Counted from the stretch's first letter, positions 16,516 to 24,863 are shown. The stretch: 64,000 nt of DNA from Peptococcaceae bacterium UBA5752 (GCA_002419055.1 DIFI01000002.1:24328-88327), one strand, 5' to 3'. The notes: generated by a model not told the origin, from the sequence alone. Translations and numbers: made by a program.

Positions 16516-16875
16516 ATGGATACAAATCAACAAGTTACTATTGAATCATTGCAGCAGCAGATGGGTGAATATACCAAAATGACAGAGCAATTGCCGTTTG
16601 GTGAGTTTAGCGAATATTATCAAAAGCTAACCGGCTTTCTGCAAAGCAATTATCATCTGCTTAACGCAGATGATTTAGTGGTTGCGGTTGCTATTTGCCG
16701 CATCGTTGGCACAAATTCGCGGATGCGTGCTGTACATAGTGATCCAAACAAAAAGAAGTTTATTAAGATAGCTGAAAAGTGCGATTTTTGGCGTGATGCG
16801 ATTACTGCTCGCCTAAAAACGGAAGGTGTTTCGGCGGAAGATTTGGCAAAGAAGGAAGAAACTCTTTTTGAATAA
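16516..16875 (+). CDS. Conserved-looking 119-residue protein, not recognised
   Basis: The product is soluble and mostly helical, begins MDTNQQVTIESLQQQM and ends ASAEDLAKKEE-like (acidic). No motif was recognised. A frame runs further upstream to 16378, but that part lies inside rnpB. ATG 16516 is chosen because TAGGAGG ends 10 nt before it. The strong ribosome binding site and its place in a same-strand run between rnpB and trmB argue that it is real. No function is proposed. Confidence 0.75.
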   Translation: MDTNQQVTIESLQQQMGEYTKMTEQLPFGEFSEYYQKLTGFLQSNYHLLNADDLVVAVAICRIVGTNSRMRAVHSDPNKKKFIKIAEKCDFWRDAITARLKTEGVSAEDLAKKEETLFE

Positions 16876-16897
16876 CAATTATTGCGGAGATTAGAGA

Positions 16898-17524
16898 ATG
16901 CGTTTGCGTAAAATACCCGAGGCGCGCACTGTTGTTGGAAATAATCCCATCGTTATTACTGAAACTGCTGCCCGATCACAGATCAATCAATGGCAGCAGC
17001 TATTTGGCAAAGCTCAGCCTCTTTATTTGGAAATCGGCTGTGGAAGAGGCCGGTTTATTACAGAATCGGCTGCTGCCTATCCCGATATCAACTGGATTGG
17101 TTGGGAGTTGCGTGAGGAAATGTTATTAATGACGTTGCGCCGTCTTGAACAACCTTTAACAAATCTGCGATTGATTTGGGGCGATGCATCTTATATCGAT
17201 CAGGTATTTGCAGCAGGGGAGATCAATCGGGTCTATCTCAATTTTCCGGACCCCTGGCCCAAAAACCGCCATGCTAAACGCCGTCTGACATCGGTCAGCT
17301 TTTTAAAACGCTATCAACAGATATTAGCTGCTGATGGACAAATACTTTTTAAATCAGACGATAAAAATTTTTTTGATATCTCACAGGAAAATTTTGCCAG
17401 CGAAAAATGGCAGCAGGCTGCAGCCGGTATTGCGGTTGAGCCAGACAAAATTATCAGTGAATATGAAGCACGATATCGGCGGCAGGGCAAAGCAATCTAT
17501 TATTGTCAATATCAAAGGAGGTAA
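16898..17524 (+). CDS. trmB: tRNA (guanine-46-N7)-methyltransferase
   Basis: The 208-residue SAM-dependent enzyme makes m7G46 in the variable loop of tRNAs. LEIGCGRGRFI is the SAM-binding loop. LNFPDPWPKNRHAKRRL is the TrmB signature with the catalytic Asp. The C-terminus (SEYEARYRRQGKAIY) also fits the family. The gene follows the 119-residue protein gene by 22 bp and precedes thrC by 3 bp, with thrC's AAGGAGG at its very end, so the genes are likely co-transcribed. Confidence 0.95.
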   Translation: MRLRKIPEARTVVGNNPIVITETAARSQINQWQQLFGKAQPLYLEIGCGRGRFITESAAAYPDINWIGWELREEMLLMTLRRLEQPLTNLRLIWGDASYIDQVFAAGEINRVYLNFPDPWPKNRHAKRRLTSVSFLKRYQQILAADGQILFKSDDKNFFDISQENFASEKWQQAAAGIAVEPDKIISEYEARYRRQGKAIYYCQYQRR

Positions 17525-17527
17525 AGA

Positions 17528-19012
17528 ATGCTTTATCTAAGTACCAGAAACAGTGTTGATAAGGTTGAGGCATCCAAGGCTATCTCAGCGGGTATTGCTC
17601 CTGATGGCGGGCTTTATGTGCCGCAATTTTTTCCGGATTACCAACCGGATTGGTTTGAACTTCCTTTGATGTCTTACGGGCAGTTGTCTCAGGACATTTT
17701 TTCGCTTTATCTAACAGAGTTTTTTGCCGACGAAATTGGCGATATTGTTGACAAATCCTATTATCAGAAAAATTTTCCGGCAGCGGTAGTACCCACATAT
17801 AGTTTAGATAATACGGAAGTATTAGAGCTGTGGCATGGTCCGACTGCGGCTTTTAAAGATTTAGCGCTGCAAGCACTACCTCATTTGATGCGCTACTCGG
17901 CAGCAAAAACAGGTAATGATAAAGAAACAGTGATTCTTGTTGCGACTTCCGGAGATACGGGAAAAGCCGCGCTGGAAGGATTCAAAAATGTTGCCGGCGT
18001 CAAAATCATCGTTTTTTATCCGGCCGGCGGCGTCAGCCGTATTCAGGAAGCACAGATGCTTACGACTGATGGTAATAATACCTATGTGGTCGGTGTTCAC
18101 GGTAATTTTGATGATTGTCAGACAGCAGTTAAAAAGATTTTTAACGATAAATCATTTAATCAAAAAATGGCCGCAGCGGGTAAAGAATTTTCTTCGGCCA
18201 ATTCTATCAATTGGGGACGCCTGTTGCCGCAGATCGTATATTATTATTACGGTTACGGCCAGATGATAAAAAAAGAAAAGATCAAACCCGGCGAACCGAT
18301 CAATATCGTTGTTCCTACAGGCAATTTCGGCAATATATTAGCAGCCTACTATGCCTTGAAAATGGGGCTGCCGGTTCATCGCTTGATCTGTGCTTCCAAC
18401 GAAAACGATGTCTTGACGGAAGTAATCAACAGCGGTTATTACAATCGTTGCCGTCCGTTTTTTAAGACTGATAGCCCTTCGATGGATATACTGGTCTCAA
18501 GCAATTTCGAGCGGTTCATTTTCGATATGTTTGATAATGACGCAGCAGCTACTGCACAAGCGTTTGCTAAGTTAGCGACGGAAGGCAATTTTCCTGTGCT
18601 TGATACTGTTAAAGAACGGTGGCAGCCGCTGTTGTGGGGCGGATGTGCGCGCGGTGATGAAGCCGCTGCCGCAATTGCCGACGTTTACCGGCAGTATGGT
18701 TATATACTCGATCCGCATACTGCTGTCGGATATGCGGTGGAGCAAAAATATCGCACGGCTACCGGAGATATGCGGCAGACATTGCTTGCCGCAACCGCGA
18801 GTCCCTGTAAATTTCCGGCCGCTGTGCTTAAGGCTTTAGGGGAAGATATTTCCGCAGTTGATGAATGGGATTTGCCGGAGTTGTTGTATAAAAAGGATAT
18901 TTATCCGATCCATGCGGCGCTTGCCAATCTCAAACAAAAAAAGTTGCTTCATTATAGGCAATCCGAAAAAGAAAACATTGCAACTGTTGTAAAAGAAATA
19001 TTGGCTATTTGA
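17528..19012 (+). CDS. thrC: Threonine synthase
   Basis: The 494-residue PLP enzyme converts O-phosphohomoserine to threonine. The Schiff-base lysine is Lys110 in HGPTAAFKDLALQ. The phosphate-binding and substrate motifs ATSGDTGKAALEGF and SANSINWGRLLPQ are present. The length and the N-terminal GIAPDGGLYVP place it in the longer class of threonine synthases. The start is ATG 17528 behind AAAGGAGG. Homoserine dehydrogenase and kinase are not nearby. Confidence 0.95.
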   Translation: MLYLSTRNSVDKVEASKAISAGIAPDGGLYVPQFFPDYQPDWFELPLMSYGQLSQDIFSLYLTEFFADEIGDIVDKSYYQKNFPAAVVPTYSLDNTEVLELWHGPTAAFKDLALQALPHLMRYSAAKTGNDKETVILVATSGDTGKAALEGFKNVAGVKIIVFYPAGGVSRIQEAQMLTTDGNNTYVVGVHGNFDDCQTAVKKIFNDKSFNQKMAAAGKEFSSANSINWGRLLPQIVYYYYGYGQMIKKEKIKPGEPINIVVPTGNFGNILAAYYALKMGLPVHRLICASNENDVLTEVINSGYYNRCRPFFKTDSPSMDILVSSNFERFIFDMFDNDAAATAQAFAKLATEGNFPVLDTVKERWQPLLWGGCARGDEAAAAIADVYRQYGYILDPHTAVGYAVEQKYRTATGDMRQTLLAATASPCKFPAAVLKALGEDISAVDEWDLPELLYKKDIYPIHAALANLKQKKLLHYRQSEKENIATVVKEILAI

Positions 19013-19033
19013 TTTAAGGAGGATTATTAATTA

Positions 19034-19654
19034 GTGAAAAAAAAGGGGTATAATTATTTTGAGGCATTAGGCCGTTTGGCCAACTACTCCTGCCAATCTG
19101 CGGAGCATCTTCATCGTATTTTAAAAAACTTTGACCCGGCAAAATTACAGGAGACGATGGAAGAAATGCATAAAATTGAACATCAGGCCGATATTGAACA
19201 CCATGAAATGCTGGAACATTTGGCCAAAGAGTTTATTACGCCGCTGGAACGTGAGGATATTATCAATCTGGCGCAGGAGATTGACGAGGTTACAGATTCG
19301 ATCGAAGATGTGCTGATCAAAGTTTATATGTTTAATATAACCGAAATCCGTATCGAAGCGCTGGCAATGGCTGAAATAATCAAGGATTGTTCTCATGCCT
19401 TAGGTGATGCATTAAGCGAATTTCATAATTTCAAAAAATCTGAAGCTATCAAAGAGAATTTGATTGAAATTAACCGTTTGGAGGAAGTCGGCGATGAGCT
19501 TTACACAAAAGCCGTCAGTGGTCTTTATCGTAATTGCACTGATCCGATCAAGGTTATTGCATGGACGGAAACATTTTTCCGTATGGAGAAGTGCTGCGAC
19601 TATTGTGAACATGCCGCGGACGCTATGGAAAGTATTATTATGAAAAACTCTTAA
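19034..19654 (+). CDS. DUF47 / PhoU-like protein
   Basis: The 206-residue all-helical protein has paired E/D-rich segments (EMHKIEHQADIEHHEM, EREDIINLAQEIDEVTDSIEDV) typical of DUF47. These proteins are related to PhoU and often partner Pit-type phosphate transporters. Here no transporter gene follows: the next gene is a convergent cold-shock gene. The start is GTG 19034 behind AAGGAGG. The regulatory role in phosphate uptake is from family knowledge. Confidence 0.9.
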   Translation: MKKKGYNYFEALGRLANYSCQSAEHLHRILKNFDPAKLQETMEEMHKIEHQADIEHHEMLEHLAKEFITPLEREDIINLAQEIDEVTDSIEDVLIKVYMFNITEIRIEALAMAEIIKDCSHALGDALSEFHNFKKSEAIKENLIEINRLEEVGDELYTKAVSGLYRNCTDPIKVIAWTETFFRMEKCCDYCEHAADAMESIIMKNS

Positions 19655-19685
19655 TAAATAAAAAGTATTATTATTAATAAAAAAC

Positions 19686-19712
19686 ACCGACATATCTTAA
19701 TAATATGTCGGT
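19686..19712. terminator. Terminator between DUF47 gene and cold-shock gene
   Basis: The stem ACCGACATAT / ATATGTCGGT lies between the convergent genes. On the minus strand it is followed by GTTTTTT, so it mainly serves the cold-shock gene. Confidence 0.72.
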
Positions 19713-19784
19713 ATTATTATTTTGTTATATTGTCATAACAGTGGTAATCACTGTTGAGGATGATTTTGCGGAGGAAGCTTAATA

Positions 19785-19982
19785 TTACAGCTTAACCACA
19801 TTAGCAGCCTGCGGGCCGCGAGGTCCTTCAACAATATCAAATGCAACGCCTTGTCCCTCGTCAAGAGTTTTAAAGCCATCGCCTTGAATAGCGGAGAAAT
19901 GGACAAAAACATCTTCGCCGCCATCTCTCTCAATGAAACCAAAACCTTTTTCCGCATTAAACCATTTAACTTTGCCGTTCAT
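19785..19982 (-). CDS. Cold-shock domain protein
   Basis: The 65-residue single cold-shock domain has both RNP motifs, KGFGFI and DVFVHFSAI, that bind single-stranded nucleic acid. Such proteins melt RNA secondary structure and act as RNA chaperones. The start is ATG 19982 behind GGAGGTAGC. It has a strong promoter and is apparently monocistronic. A second, somewhat longer paralogue lies at 27981. Confidence 0.97.
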   Translation of the reverse strand: MNGKVKWFNAEKGFGFIERDGGEDVFVHFSAIQGDGFKTLDEGQGVAFDIVEGPRGPQAANVVKL

Positions 19983-20015
19983 GTGCTACCTCCTAAATAA
20001 TTATTAAGCTTCCAT

Positions 20016-20044
20016 ATTATAACATAGGCATTGCTGCTTGACAA
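20016..20044 (-). promoter_or_regulatory. Sigma-A promoter of the first cold-shock gene
   Basis: Read on the minus strand, TTGTCA (20039-20044), 17 bp and a perfect TATAAT (20016-20021) form the promoter. The predicted leader is short, about 25-30 nt, unlike that of the second csp gene. Confidence 0.78.
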
Positions 20045-20103
20045 CAAATTTCCTAAATTATTTTCAAAAAAACAGATGATTATAAAATATTAAGAATTTT
20101 TTA

Positions 20104-20132
20104 TTGATTTTTTTTGTATATATGGTTATAAT
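20104..20132 (+). promoter_or_regulatory. Sigma-A promoter of the zinc-ribbon gene
   Basis: TTGATT (20104-20109), 17 bp and a perfect TATAAT (20127-20132) predict a transcript start near 20139 and a leader of almost 100 nt. Confidence 0.72.
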
Positions 20133-20155
20133 GCAAATAACCTGTTTTTTTCCCC

Positions 20156-20233
20156 GGTATTCCTCAATGTCCGCCAGGACCAGTTCGAATAGTGTGCGGG
20201 TAAACAATAGGAAACCAATAAAGGAGGAATACC
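20156..20233 (+). promoter_or_regulatory. Leader able to sequester the Shine-Dalgarno of the zinc-ribbon gene
   Basis: GGTATTCCTC (20156-20165) is perfectly complementary to GAGGAATACC (20224-20233). The latter contains most of the AGGAGG ribosome binding site (20222-20227) of the gene starting at 20237. Between the arms a GTCC/GGAC hairpin and a CCGC/GCGG pair (20170-20205 region) can form. The arrangement predicts that translation is off in the folded state. The signal that opens it is unknown. Confidence 0.6.
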
Positions 20234-20236
20234 AAT

Positions 20237-20521
20237 ATGGCATTTGAAGACAAAACACTAACTTGCAAAGAATGCGGCGCCCAATTTTTATTTTCTGCCT
20301 CCGAACAGGAATTTTATGCAGAAAAAGGGTTCCAAAACGAACCGGCTCGCTGCCCTGAATGCAGAGTAGCTCGTCGTCGTCAACGCAACACCCGCGGTGA
20401 AAGAGAAATGTTCAACGTGATCTGCGCCGAATGCGGCTGCGAGACGAAAGTTCCCTTTAAGCCCACTGAAGACCGTCCCGTTTATTGCAGTGATTGTTAT
20501 CAAAAGATGCGCGACAGATAG
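20237..20521 (+). CDS. Zinc-ribbon protein with three CxxC pairs
   Basis: The 94-residue protein has CKECGAQF (about residue 12-19), CPECR (about 46-50), CAECGC (about 67-72) and CSDC (about 84-87), enough for two zinc sites. The basic RRRQRNTRGER segment lies between the halves. Small proteins of this type (CxxC-x-CxxC zinc-binding, often annotated as zinc-ribbon domain-containing) are common in clostridia, and their role is not known. Nucleic-acid binding is plausible because of the basic stretch. The start is ATG 20237 behind AAGGAGG. A strong terminator follows. Confidence 0.85.
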   Translation: MAFEDKTLTCKECGAQFLFSASEQEFYAEKGFQNEPARCPECRVARRRQRNTRGEREMFNVICAECGCETKVPFKPTEDRPVYCSDCYQKMRDR

Positions 20522-20529
20522 TTTATCGC

Positions 20530-20564
20530 AAAACAGGGAGTGTTATCACTCCCTGTTTTTTTTT
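20530..20564 (+). terminator. Terminator after the zinc-ribbon gene
   Basis: The perfect 13-bp stem AAAACAGGGAGTG / CACTCCCTGTTTT is followed by more T's. Confidence 0.9.
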
Positions 20565-20601
20565 GTCTAAATTTGGTTTATAAAATGATATTGTTAGATA
20601 T

Positions 20602-20776
20602 TGTTATAATAGAAGAAATTTTTATGAAATATTTTCCAAAACATGCAAGAAATGCTATAGTAACTTTGTATTTATTGCGTAGTAGTATTTTGGCGGGGTG
20701 GATTATGCCCGTCCGGAATAAAAAAACAGTAATAAAGTTTTGAAGACAAAGCAGGGCTAGCTGCAAGGCTTCAAAA
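20602..20776 (+). promoter_or_regulatory. Candidate promoter and 5' stem-loop leader of the S-layer gene
   Basis: TGTTATAAT (20602-20610) is an extended -10 without a clear -35. Just before the ribosome binding site, TTTTGAAG (20738-20745) pairs with CTTCAAAA (20769-20776) around an inner GCAG/CTGC. This puts a hairpin near the end of a leader of about 180 nt. Long leaders with 5' hairpins are known to stabilise S-layer mRNAs. No convincing gene lies in the 20565-20799 gap. Confidence 0.45.
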
Positions 20777-20799
20777 TAATAAAAGAAGGAGTTGAAAGT

Positions 20800-23535
20800 A
20801 TGAAAAAGTTTTTTGTAGTACTTATCGCGATTAGCTTAGTCTTGGCTTTCTCCGCCACTGCTTTTGCAGCGGATACGGAAATTGCAACCTTTAGCGATAT
20901 CGCGGACCAGAGTGATGCCGCACAAGTAGCCATCATGAAATTGGCTGCCCTCGGCGTTCTCGAAGGTGATAACGGTCTTGGCGGTGCATATGATCCTGCT
21001 GATACCCTCACCCGTGCCGAATTTGCCAAAATAGCCGTTTATCTGGCAGGCAAAGAAGGCAGTGTTAATGCTTTAGCAAATGTCTCCAGTTCTTTTAAGG
21101 ATGTTGCCAAAGGCGAATGGTACACAGGTTATGTTAATGTTGCATACCAAAATGGCATGATCAAAGGTTATACGGATGGTACTTTCCGTCCTAATGCCAC
21201 CATTACTTATGCCGAAGCTTCCACCATTTTGCTGCGCAGCATTGGTTATGATGATCATCTTTCCGGCGGCTGGCCTTCCAATTATTTAGGCAAAGGCGAA
21301 TCAATCGGTCTGTTTGATGATGTCGACCAAGTTAATGCTTCAGCCGTAACCCGTGCCGATATGGCAATACTGGGTAGTAACTCCCTCGGTCTCAGTGTTG
21401 TTAGATATATTGAGAACGAAATTGCTCAAGGCTTAGGCCAAATCTGGTACGAAGGGACCGTTGATGCTGACGGCTACAGCACAGTTTATTATTATACCAA
21501 TGATGAAGCCAAGTATGCTATCACAATGCTCGACAGAGCTTTTGATGCATATCAACTTGATGAGGTTATGTTTGATGTAGCTCCGGAGAATGACTATCCT
21601 GAAGCTTATGGTTGGGATTACTCCGACTTTGAAGAAGGTCAATTAACCTTCCAATTTGAAGATCTTAATGAAGAAAATAATTTTGGTCTTACTCAGTACA
21701 TCGACTATTATTATGAATATGAAGTAGCTGACAATTACTACATTTATAACAGCGGCCTCGGCGAGCTCTCCGGCATGCTTGCCAATGTCATATATAATGA
21801 AGACGACGAGGTCATCTTTGTTGAAGTTACTTCTAGTTGTGAGAAGATTTCTGAATTTGAAGTTGGAAGCTACAACCATGACACCCACTCTACTATTACA
21901 GCTGACGACAGCAAAATCAAATATACTGCTAATAAAGTTGCACAATATTACACTGAATACTTCGATGATGATGAGAGATACATGGATGGCTCTTACGGTG
22001 TTGTATATCTCGATGCCGACGGCCGTTGGTACGGCATAAGAGATTACGATGATTATGAGAGTTATGCCTATGGTTATGTTGATGAAGTTGATGATGAATA
22101 CATCACCTTTAACGCTGACAATAGCGACCTCGAAGACATCGCCATTGATGAAGACCTCTCTGATTACGATGATTTCATCCTCTACAAAGACGGCGAACTA
22201 ATCGATGCTACCGATCTTGTTGAAGGCGACGTGCTTTATGCTACTGAGTTGGCAAACGATACTGATTTCTATATCGTCTTATCCGCTCAGACCGGAAATT
22301 TAACCAATTCTAACAGCACCGATGGATATAAGATTGCCGGCACCTATTATAATGTTGTTGATAATAGTTCCTACAGCGAAGACGGCGGTGCCAATTTCGT
22401 ATACTTAGATTATAACCAAATTGATAAAGATGCTTTCGGCACTGTTGCCTATACACCCGCTTATGCCTTCAATACATTAGCTTGCGTTTTAGCTGATTAT
22501 GAAGATACCACCGTTTACGGCGTTGTTACCGGCGTTAGCTATACCTCCTCCTGGGATGAAGGTATCAACGGTACTGCTTATGATTTCACGGCCGTTACCA
22601 TCTTCAACGCTGACGGCGAAAAAGTCACCTATGACTTTGAGGATGATTTTGCCGATGATTATGCACAAAACGACTTCCGTAAAGGCGACATGGTTGAATT
22701 GACAATTGATGAAAACGGCGAAGTTACCGCCAGTGCAGAAGCAGTTGATTTTACAACCGTCAAAGCCTATGCGGCTAACGCATATGAAGTTACCGCTGAT
22801 GATGATACTGATCGTCTGATTTGGACCGATGATACCAAAAAGACCTTCAAACTGACTGCCGATACGGAAATCTTCCTTGTCAGCTCCGATGAAGGCGCTT
22901 ACGATGAAGTAAAAATCGCTTCCGTATCCAGCATCCTTGCTGATGACTTCAACTGCAGATACATTTACGTCTACGATAATGATGGCAATACTGCTAATAC
23001 CATTTACATCCTTGACAACGACGAAGCCGCCTCTGAAATCACTCCTTGCGACTTCATCACCGATTATGAACAGGATGCAGACGGTTATTACTTCACCACC
23101 ATTGATGACGTAAAGATCTATGTTGAAGACGGCAAAGCATATAATGCTTCTGTTACTTTAGACGCTTTCTATACCTATGAGACCTCAGGCGGCGAAATCG
23201 TTAATGGTTCGCTGGAGATGGTCGTCAGCGCCGCTGGTTTAGGTGCTCTATCACCTGCTGAAGCAACTGCATTAGTAGACTCAATCATTGAAGATGATAC
23301 AGCCGTTGTAGTCACTGATGCTTGTACTGCTGCCGGCAGTGGCACAATCACTGTTGGTGGGGTTGCTTACAATGTTGATTCCAATACCTTTATGTATGCT
23401 TATAAAAATCAATTAGCAAGCGGCAATAATGATGCGGGCGAAGTCACCAGACTGGCTAACTTTGCTGGCGCGCAACAAGTTGTCATAATCTATGACTCTT
23501 ATGCCAACGATGCCCTTTACATCTTCGCATACTAA
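20800..23535 (+). CDS. Large acidic S-layer protein with N-terminal SLH domains
   Basis: The 911-residue exported protein has a signal peptide (MKKFFVVLIAISLVLAFSA, cleavage near AFAAD). SLH repeats follow: FSDIADQSDAAQ..., FKDVAKGEWYTGYVNVAYQNGMIKGYTDGTFRP and a third degenerate one near residue 170-200. SLH domains bind pyruvylated wall polymers. The remaining 700 residues are strongly acidic (many D, E and Y, few K/R) and were not assigned to any domain. C-preferred synonymous codons (GTC, ATC, TTC, GGC) increase along the gene compared with neighbours, as expected for very high expression. The start is ATG 20800 behind AAGGAG, and a strong terminator follows. It is the best candidate in this window for the main surface-array protein. 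Confidence 0.88.
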   Translation: MKKFFVVLIAISLVLAFSATAFAADTEIATFSDIADQSDAAQVAIMKLAALGVLEGDNGLGGAYDPADTLTRAEFAKIAVYLAGKEGSVNALANVSSSFKDVAKGEWYTGYVNVAYQNGMIKGYTDGTFRPNATITYAEASTILLRSIGYDDHLSGGWPSNYLGKGESIGLFDDVDQVNASAVTRADMAILGSNSLGLSVVRYIENEIAQGLGQIWYEGTVDADGYSTVYYYTNDEAKYAITMLDRAFDAYQLDEVMFDVAPENDYPEAYGWDYSDFEEGQLTFQFEDLNEENNFGLTQYIDYYYEYEVADNYYIYNSGLGELSGMLANVIYNEDDEVIFVEVTSSCEKISEFEVGSYNHDTHSTITADDSKIKYTANKVAQYYTEYFDDDERYMDGSYGVVYLDADGRWYGIRDYDDYESYAYGYVDEVDDEYITFNADNSDLEDIAIDEDLSDYDDFILYKDGELIDATDLVEGDVLYATELANDTDFYIVLSAQTGNLTNSNSTDGYKIAGTYYNVVDNSSYSEDGGANFVYLDYNQIDKDAFGTVAYTPAYAFNTLACVLADYEDTTVYGVVTGVSYTSSWDEGINGTAYDFTAVTIFNADGEKVTYDFEDDFADDYAQNDFRKGDMVELTIDENGEVTASAEAVDFTTVKAYAANAYEVTADDDTDRLIWTDDTKKTFKLTADTEIFLVSSDEGAYDEVKIASVSSILADDFNCRYIYVYDNDGNTANTIYILDNDEAASEITPCDFITDYEQDADGYYFTTIDDVKIYVEDGKAYNASVTLDAFYTYETSGGEIVNGSLEMVVSAAGLGALSPAEATALVDSIIEDDTAVVVTDACTAAGSGTITVGGVAYNVDSNTFMYAYKNQLASGNNDAGEVTRLANFAGAQQVVIIYDSYANDALYIFAY

Positions 23536-23577
23536 GCAATTCCTTCTTAATTAACCCCGATCTAATCGGAAACTTTA

Positions 23578-23607
23578 GAGGCGCAGGATTTTTCCTGCGC
23601 CTCTTTT
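23578..23607 (+). terminator. Terminator of the S-layer gene
   Basis: The perfect 11-bp stem GAGGCGCAGGA / TCCTGCGCCTC has a TTTT loop and a TTTT tail. Confidence 0.92.
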
Positions 23608-23657
23608 AATTATTCGTGGCTATTAAACCGCTGCATAATAACCACATGCTATGCCTG

Positions 23658-23880
23658 TATAATTTAAAGGTTGTGATATGCAAGTTAACAATCACCCCTC
23701 CGTCTGATAAACCGAGAATGTATCGCCGACTTAATAAAAACAGACTAAGGAAGTTCCAATGCTCTAAATAGTATAAGTGATATTAGTGTAGGCGCAACAG
23801 CGTGCCCTTTGGGCGATATTGGCAAAAGATATAGTATGGTCATTCCAAACCCGCCTGTAAATTAATAAGTAGGCAATAAA
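23658..23880 (+). other. Unassigned intergenic stretch with RNA-like inverted repeats
   Basis: The gap between the S-layer terminator and focA holds no plausible protein gene. It starts with TATAAT (23658-23663, no good -35). It contains GTCTG/CAGAC, CCAAT/ATTGG (the second pair closing a region with CTAA/TTAG), CGC-aaca-GCG and GCCC-ttt-GGGC. These can be drawn as a branched RNA on the plus strand. The class was not recognised. 6S RNA or another small stable RNA is possible; chance repeats in spacer DNA are the alternative. Confidence 0.3.
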
Positions 23881-23884
23881 AAAT

Positions 23885-23912
23885 GGGCTGCGGTACATAT
23901 TAACCGCAGCCC
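23885..23912 (-). terminator. Terminator of focA
   Basis: The stem GGGCTGCGGT / ACCGCAGCCC lies 17 bp after the focA stop. It is followed on the minus strand by ATTTTTTATT. Confidence 0.85.
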
Positions 23913-23928
23913 TTAATAATAAGATACA

Positions 23929-24738
23929 TTACTTTTTTAAATAAGCATACCAATAGAAACAGCCGACCAATATCGATCCGCCGATAATATTACCAATCGT
24001 AACCGGCAGCAGATTATGATAAAAGAAAGCACCCCAGCTTAATACATCAACATTGATACCGGCCTGTATAGCCAGAGCAGCAAAGTTTTGATTCATAGCC
24101 GCAACGATACCTGCGGGTACATAATACATATTGGCAACGTTGTGTTCAAAGCCGCTTAAAACAAAGAGCATAATCGGCAGATAAAGACCGACAACTTTGC
24201 CGACGACTGTTTTGGCGGCAAAGGCGATCCACACAGCGATACATACCAGTAAATTACAACCGATACCAAGAGCAATGGCCGAACCAAAACCAAGAGAACT
24301 TTTGGCGACGGCCACTTTGATCGTGGTAACTGCTAAAGCGCCGCCGAACAGACCCCATTGATTACCGGCCGCACAGATCAAAACGACTAATATTGCACCA
24401 ATAAAGTTGCCAATAAAGACAAACAACCAACTTTTCAACATAGCCGCGACAGTGATTTTTTTTTCCAAAAGTGGTATCACCAGCAATGCATTGCCGGTAA
24501 AAAGTTCCGAGCCGGCAATTAAGACCATAGTAAGACCCGTGGGGAATACCAAAGCGCCAACCAACCTAGCGATACTGGCATTGGCAATCGTAGATGAGGC
24601 GGTATTAGCTCCGACTGCTCCCAAGGCGATGAACATGCCGGCCATAATAGCCAGTATAAGCATCTTCGAAACTGGCAATTGAGTCTTTTTTTTACCGATT
24701 TCCACATAATTCGCGGCAACTTCATGGGGTGCATTCAT
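23929..24738 (-). CDS. focA: Formate/nitrite transporter family channel (FocA-like)
   Basis: The 269-residue pentameric channel subunit has six predicted membrane helices. FNT motifs are ALGAVGANTASS, GSELFTGNAL, GIGCNLLVCIAVW, GFEHNVANMYYVPAG and the C-terminal NIIGGSILVGCFYW. The central pore histidine is in GFEHNVANM. The likely cargo is formate, but nitrite or hydrosulfide cannot be excluded from the sequence. ATG 24738 is chosen over an upstream TTG because AAAGGATG lies 6-7 nt before it. No pyruvate formate-lyase gene is adjacent. A promoter with a cre-like spacer lies about 100 bp upstream. Confidence 0.92.
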   Translation of the reverse strand: MNAPHEVAANYVEIGKKKTQLPVSKMLILAIMAGMFIALGAVGANTASSTIANASIARLVGALVFPTGLTMVLIAGSELFTGNALLVIPLLEKKITVAAMLKSWLFVFIGNFIGAILVVLICAAGNQWGLFGGALAVTTIKVAVAKSSLGFGSAIALGIGCNLLVCIAVWIAFAAKTVVGKVVGLYLPIMLFVLSGFEHNVANMYYVPAGIVAAMNQNFAALAIQAGINVDVLSWGAFFYHNLLPVTIGNIIGGSILVGCFYWYAYLKK

Positions 24739-24834
24739 ATGTAACACATCCTTTATAATCGTCAATTTTATGGGGATAGTGGTATCTGTTTCGTACTTAT
24801 CTTCTTATAAAAATCGATTTTTCTATTACCAACT

Positions 24835-24863
24835 ATCATACCATCAAAGCGTTTTCTCGGCAA
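24835..24863 (-). promoter_or_regulatory. focA promoter with a cre-like element in the spacer
   Basis: Read on the minus strand, TTGCCG (24858-24863), 17 bp and TATGAT (24835-24840) form the promoter. The spacer holds AGAAAACGCTTTGA (24844-24857), which differs from the CcpA cre consensus TGWAANCGNTNWCA at two positions. CcpA or carbon control is therefore possible. Confidence 0.5.

Noticed and set aside
20540..20743. 67-codon frame upstream of the S-layer gene
   Set aside because: There is no ribosome binding site at its start, the composition is AT-driven, and it overlaps a terminator and a probable mRNA leader.
20800..23535. Foreign origin of the S-layer gene because of distinct codon use
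   Set aside because: The bias is toward optimal C-ending codons and acidic residues, better explained by high expression than by transfer.
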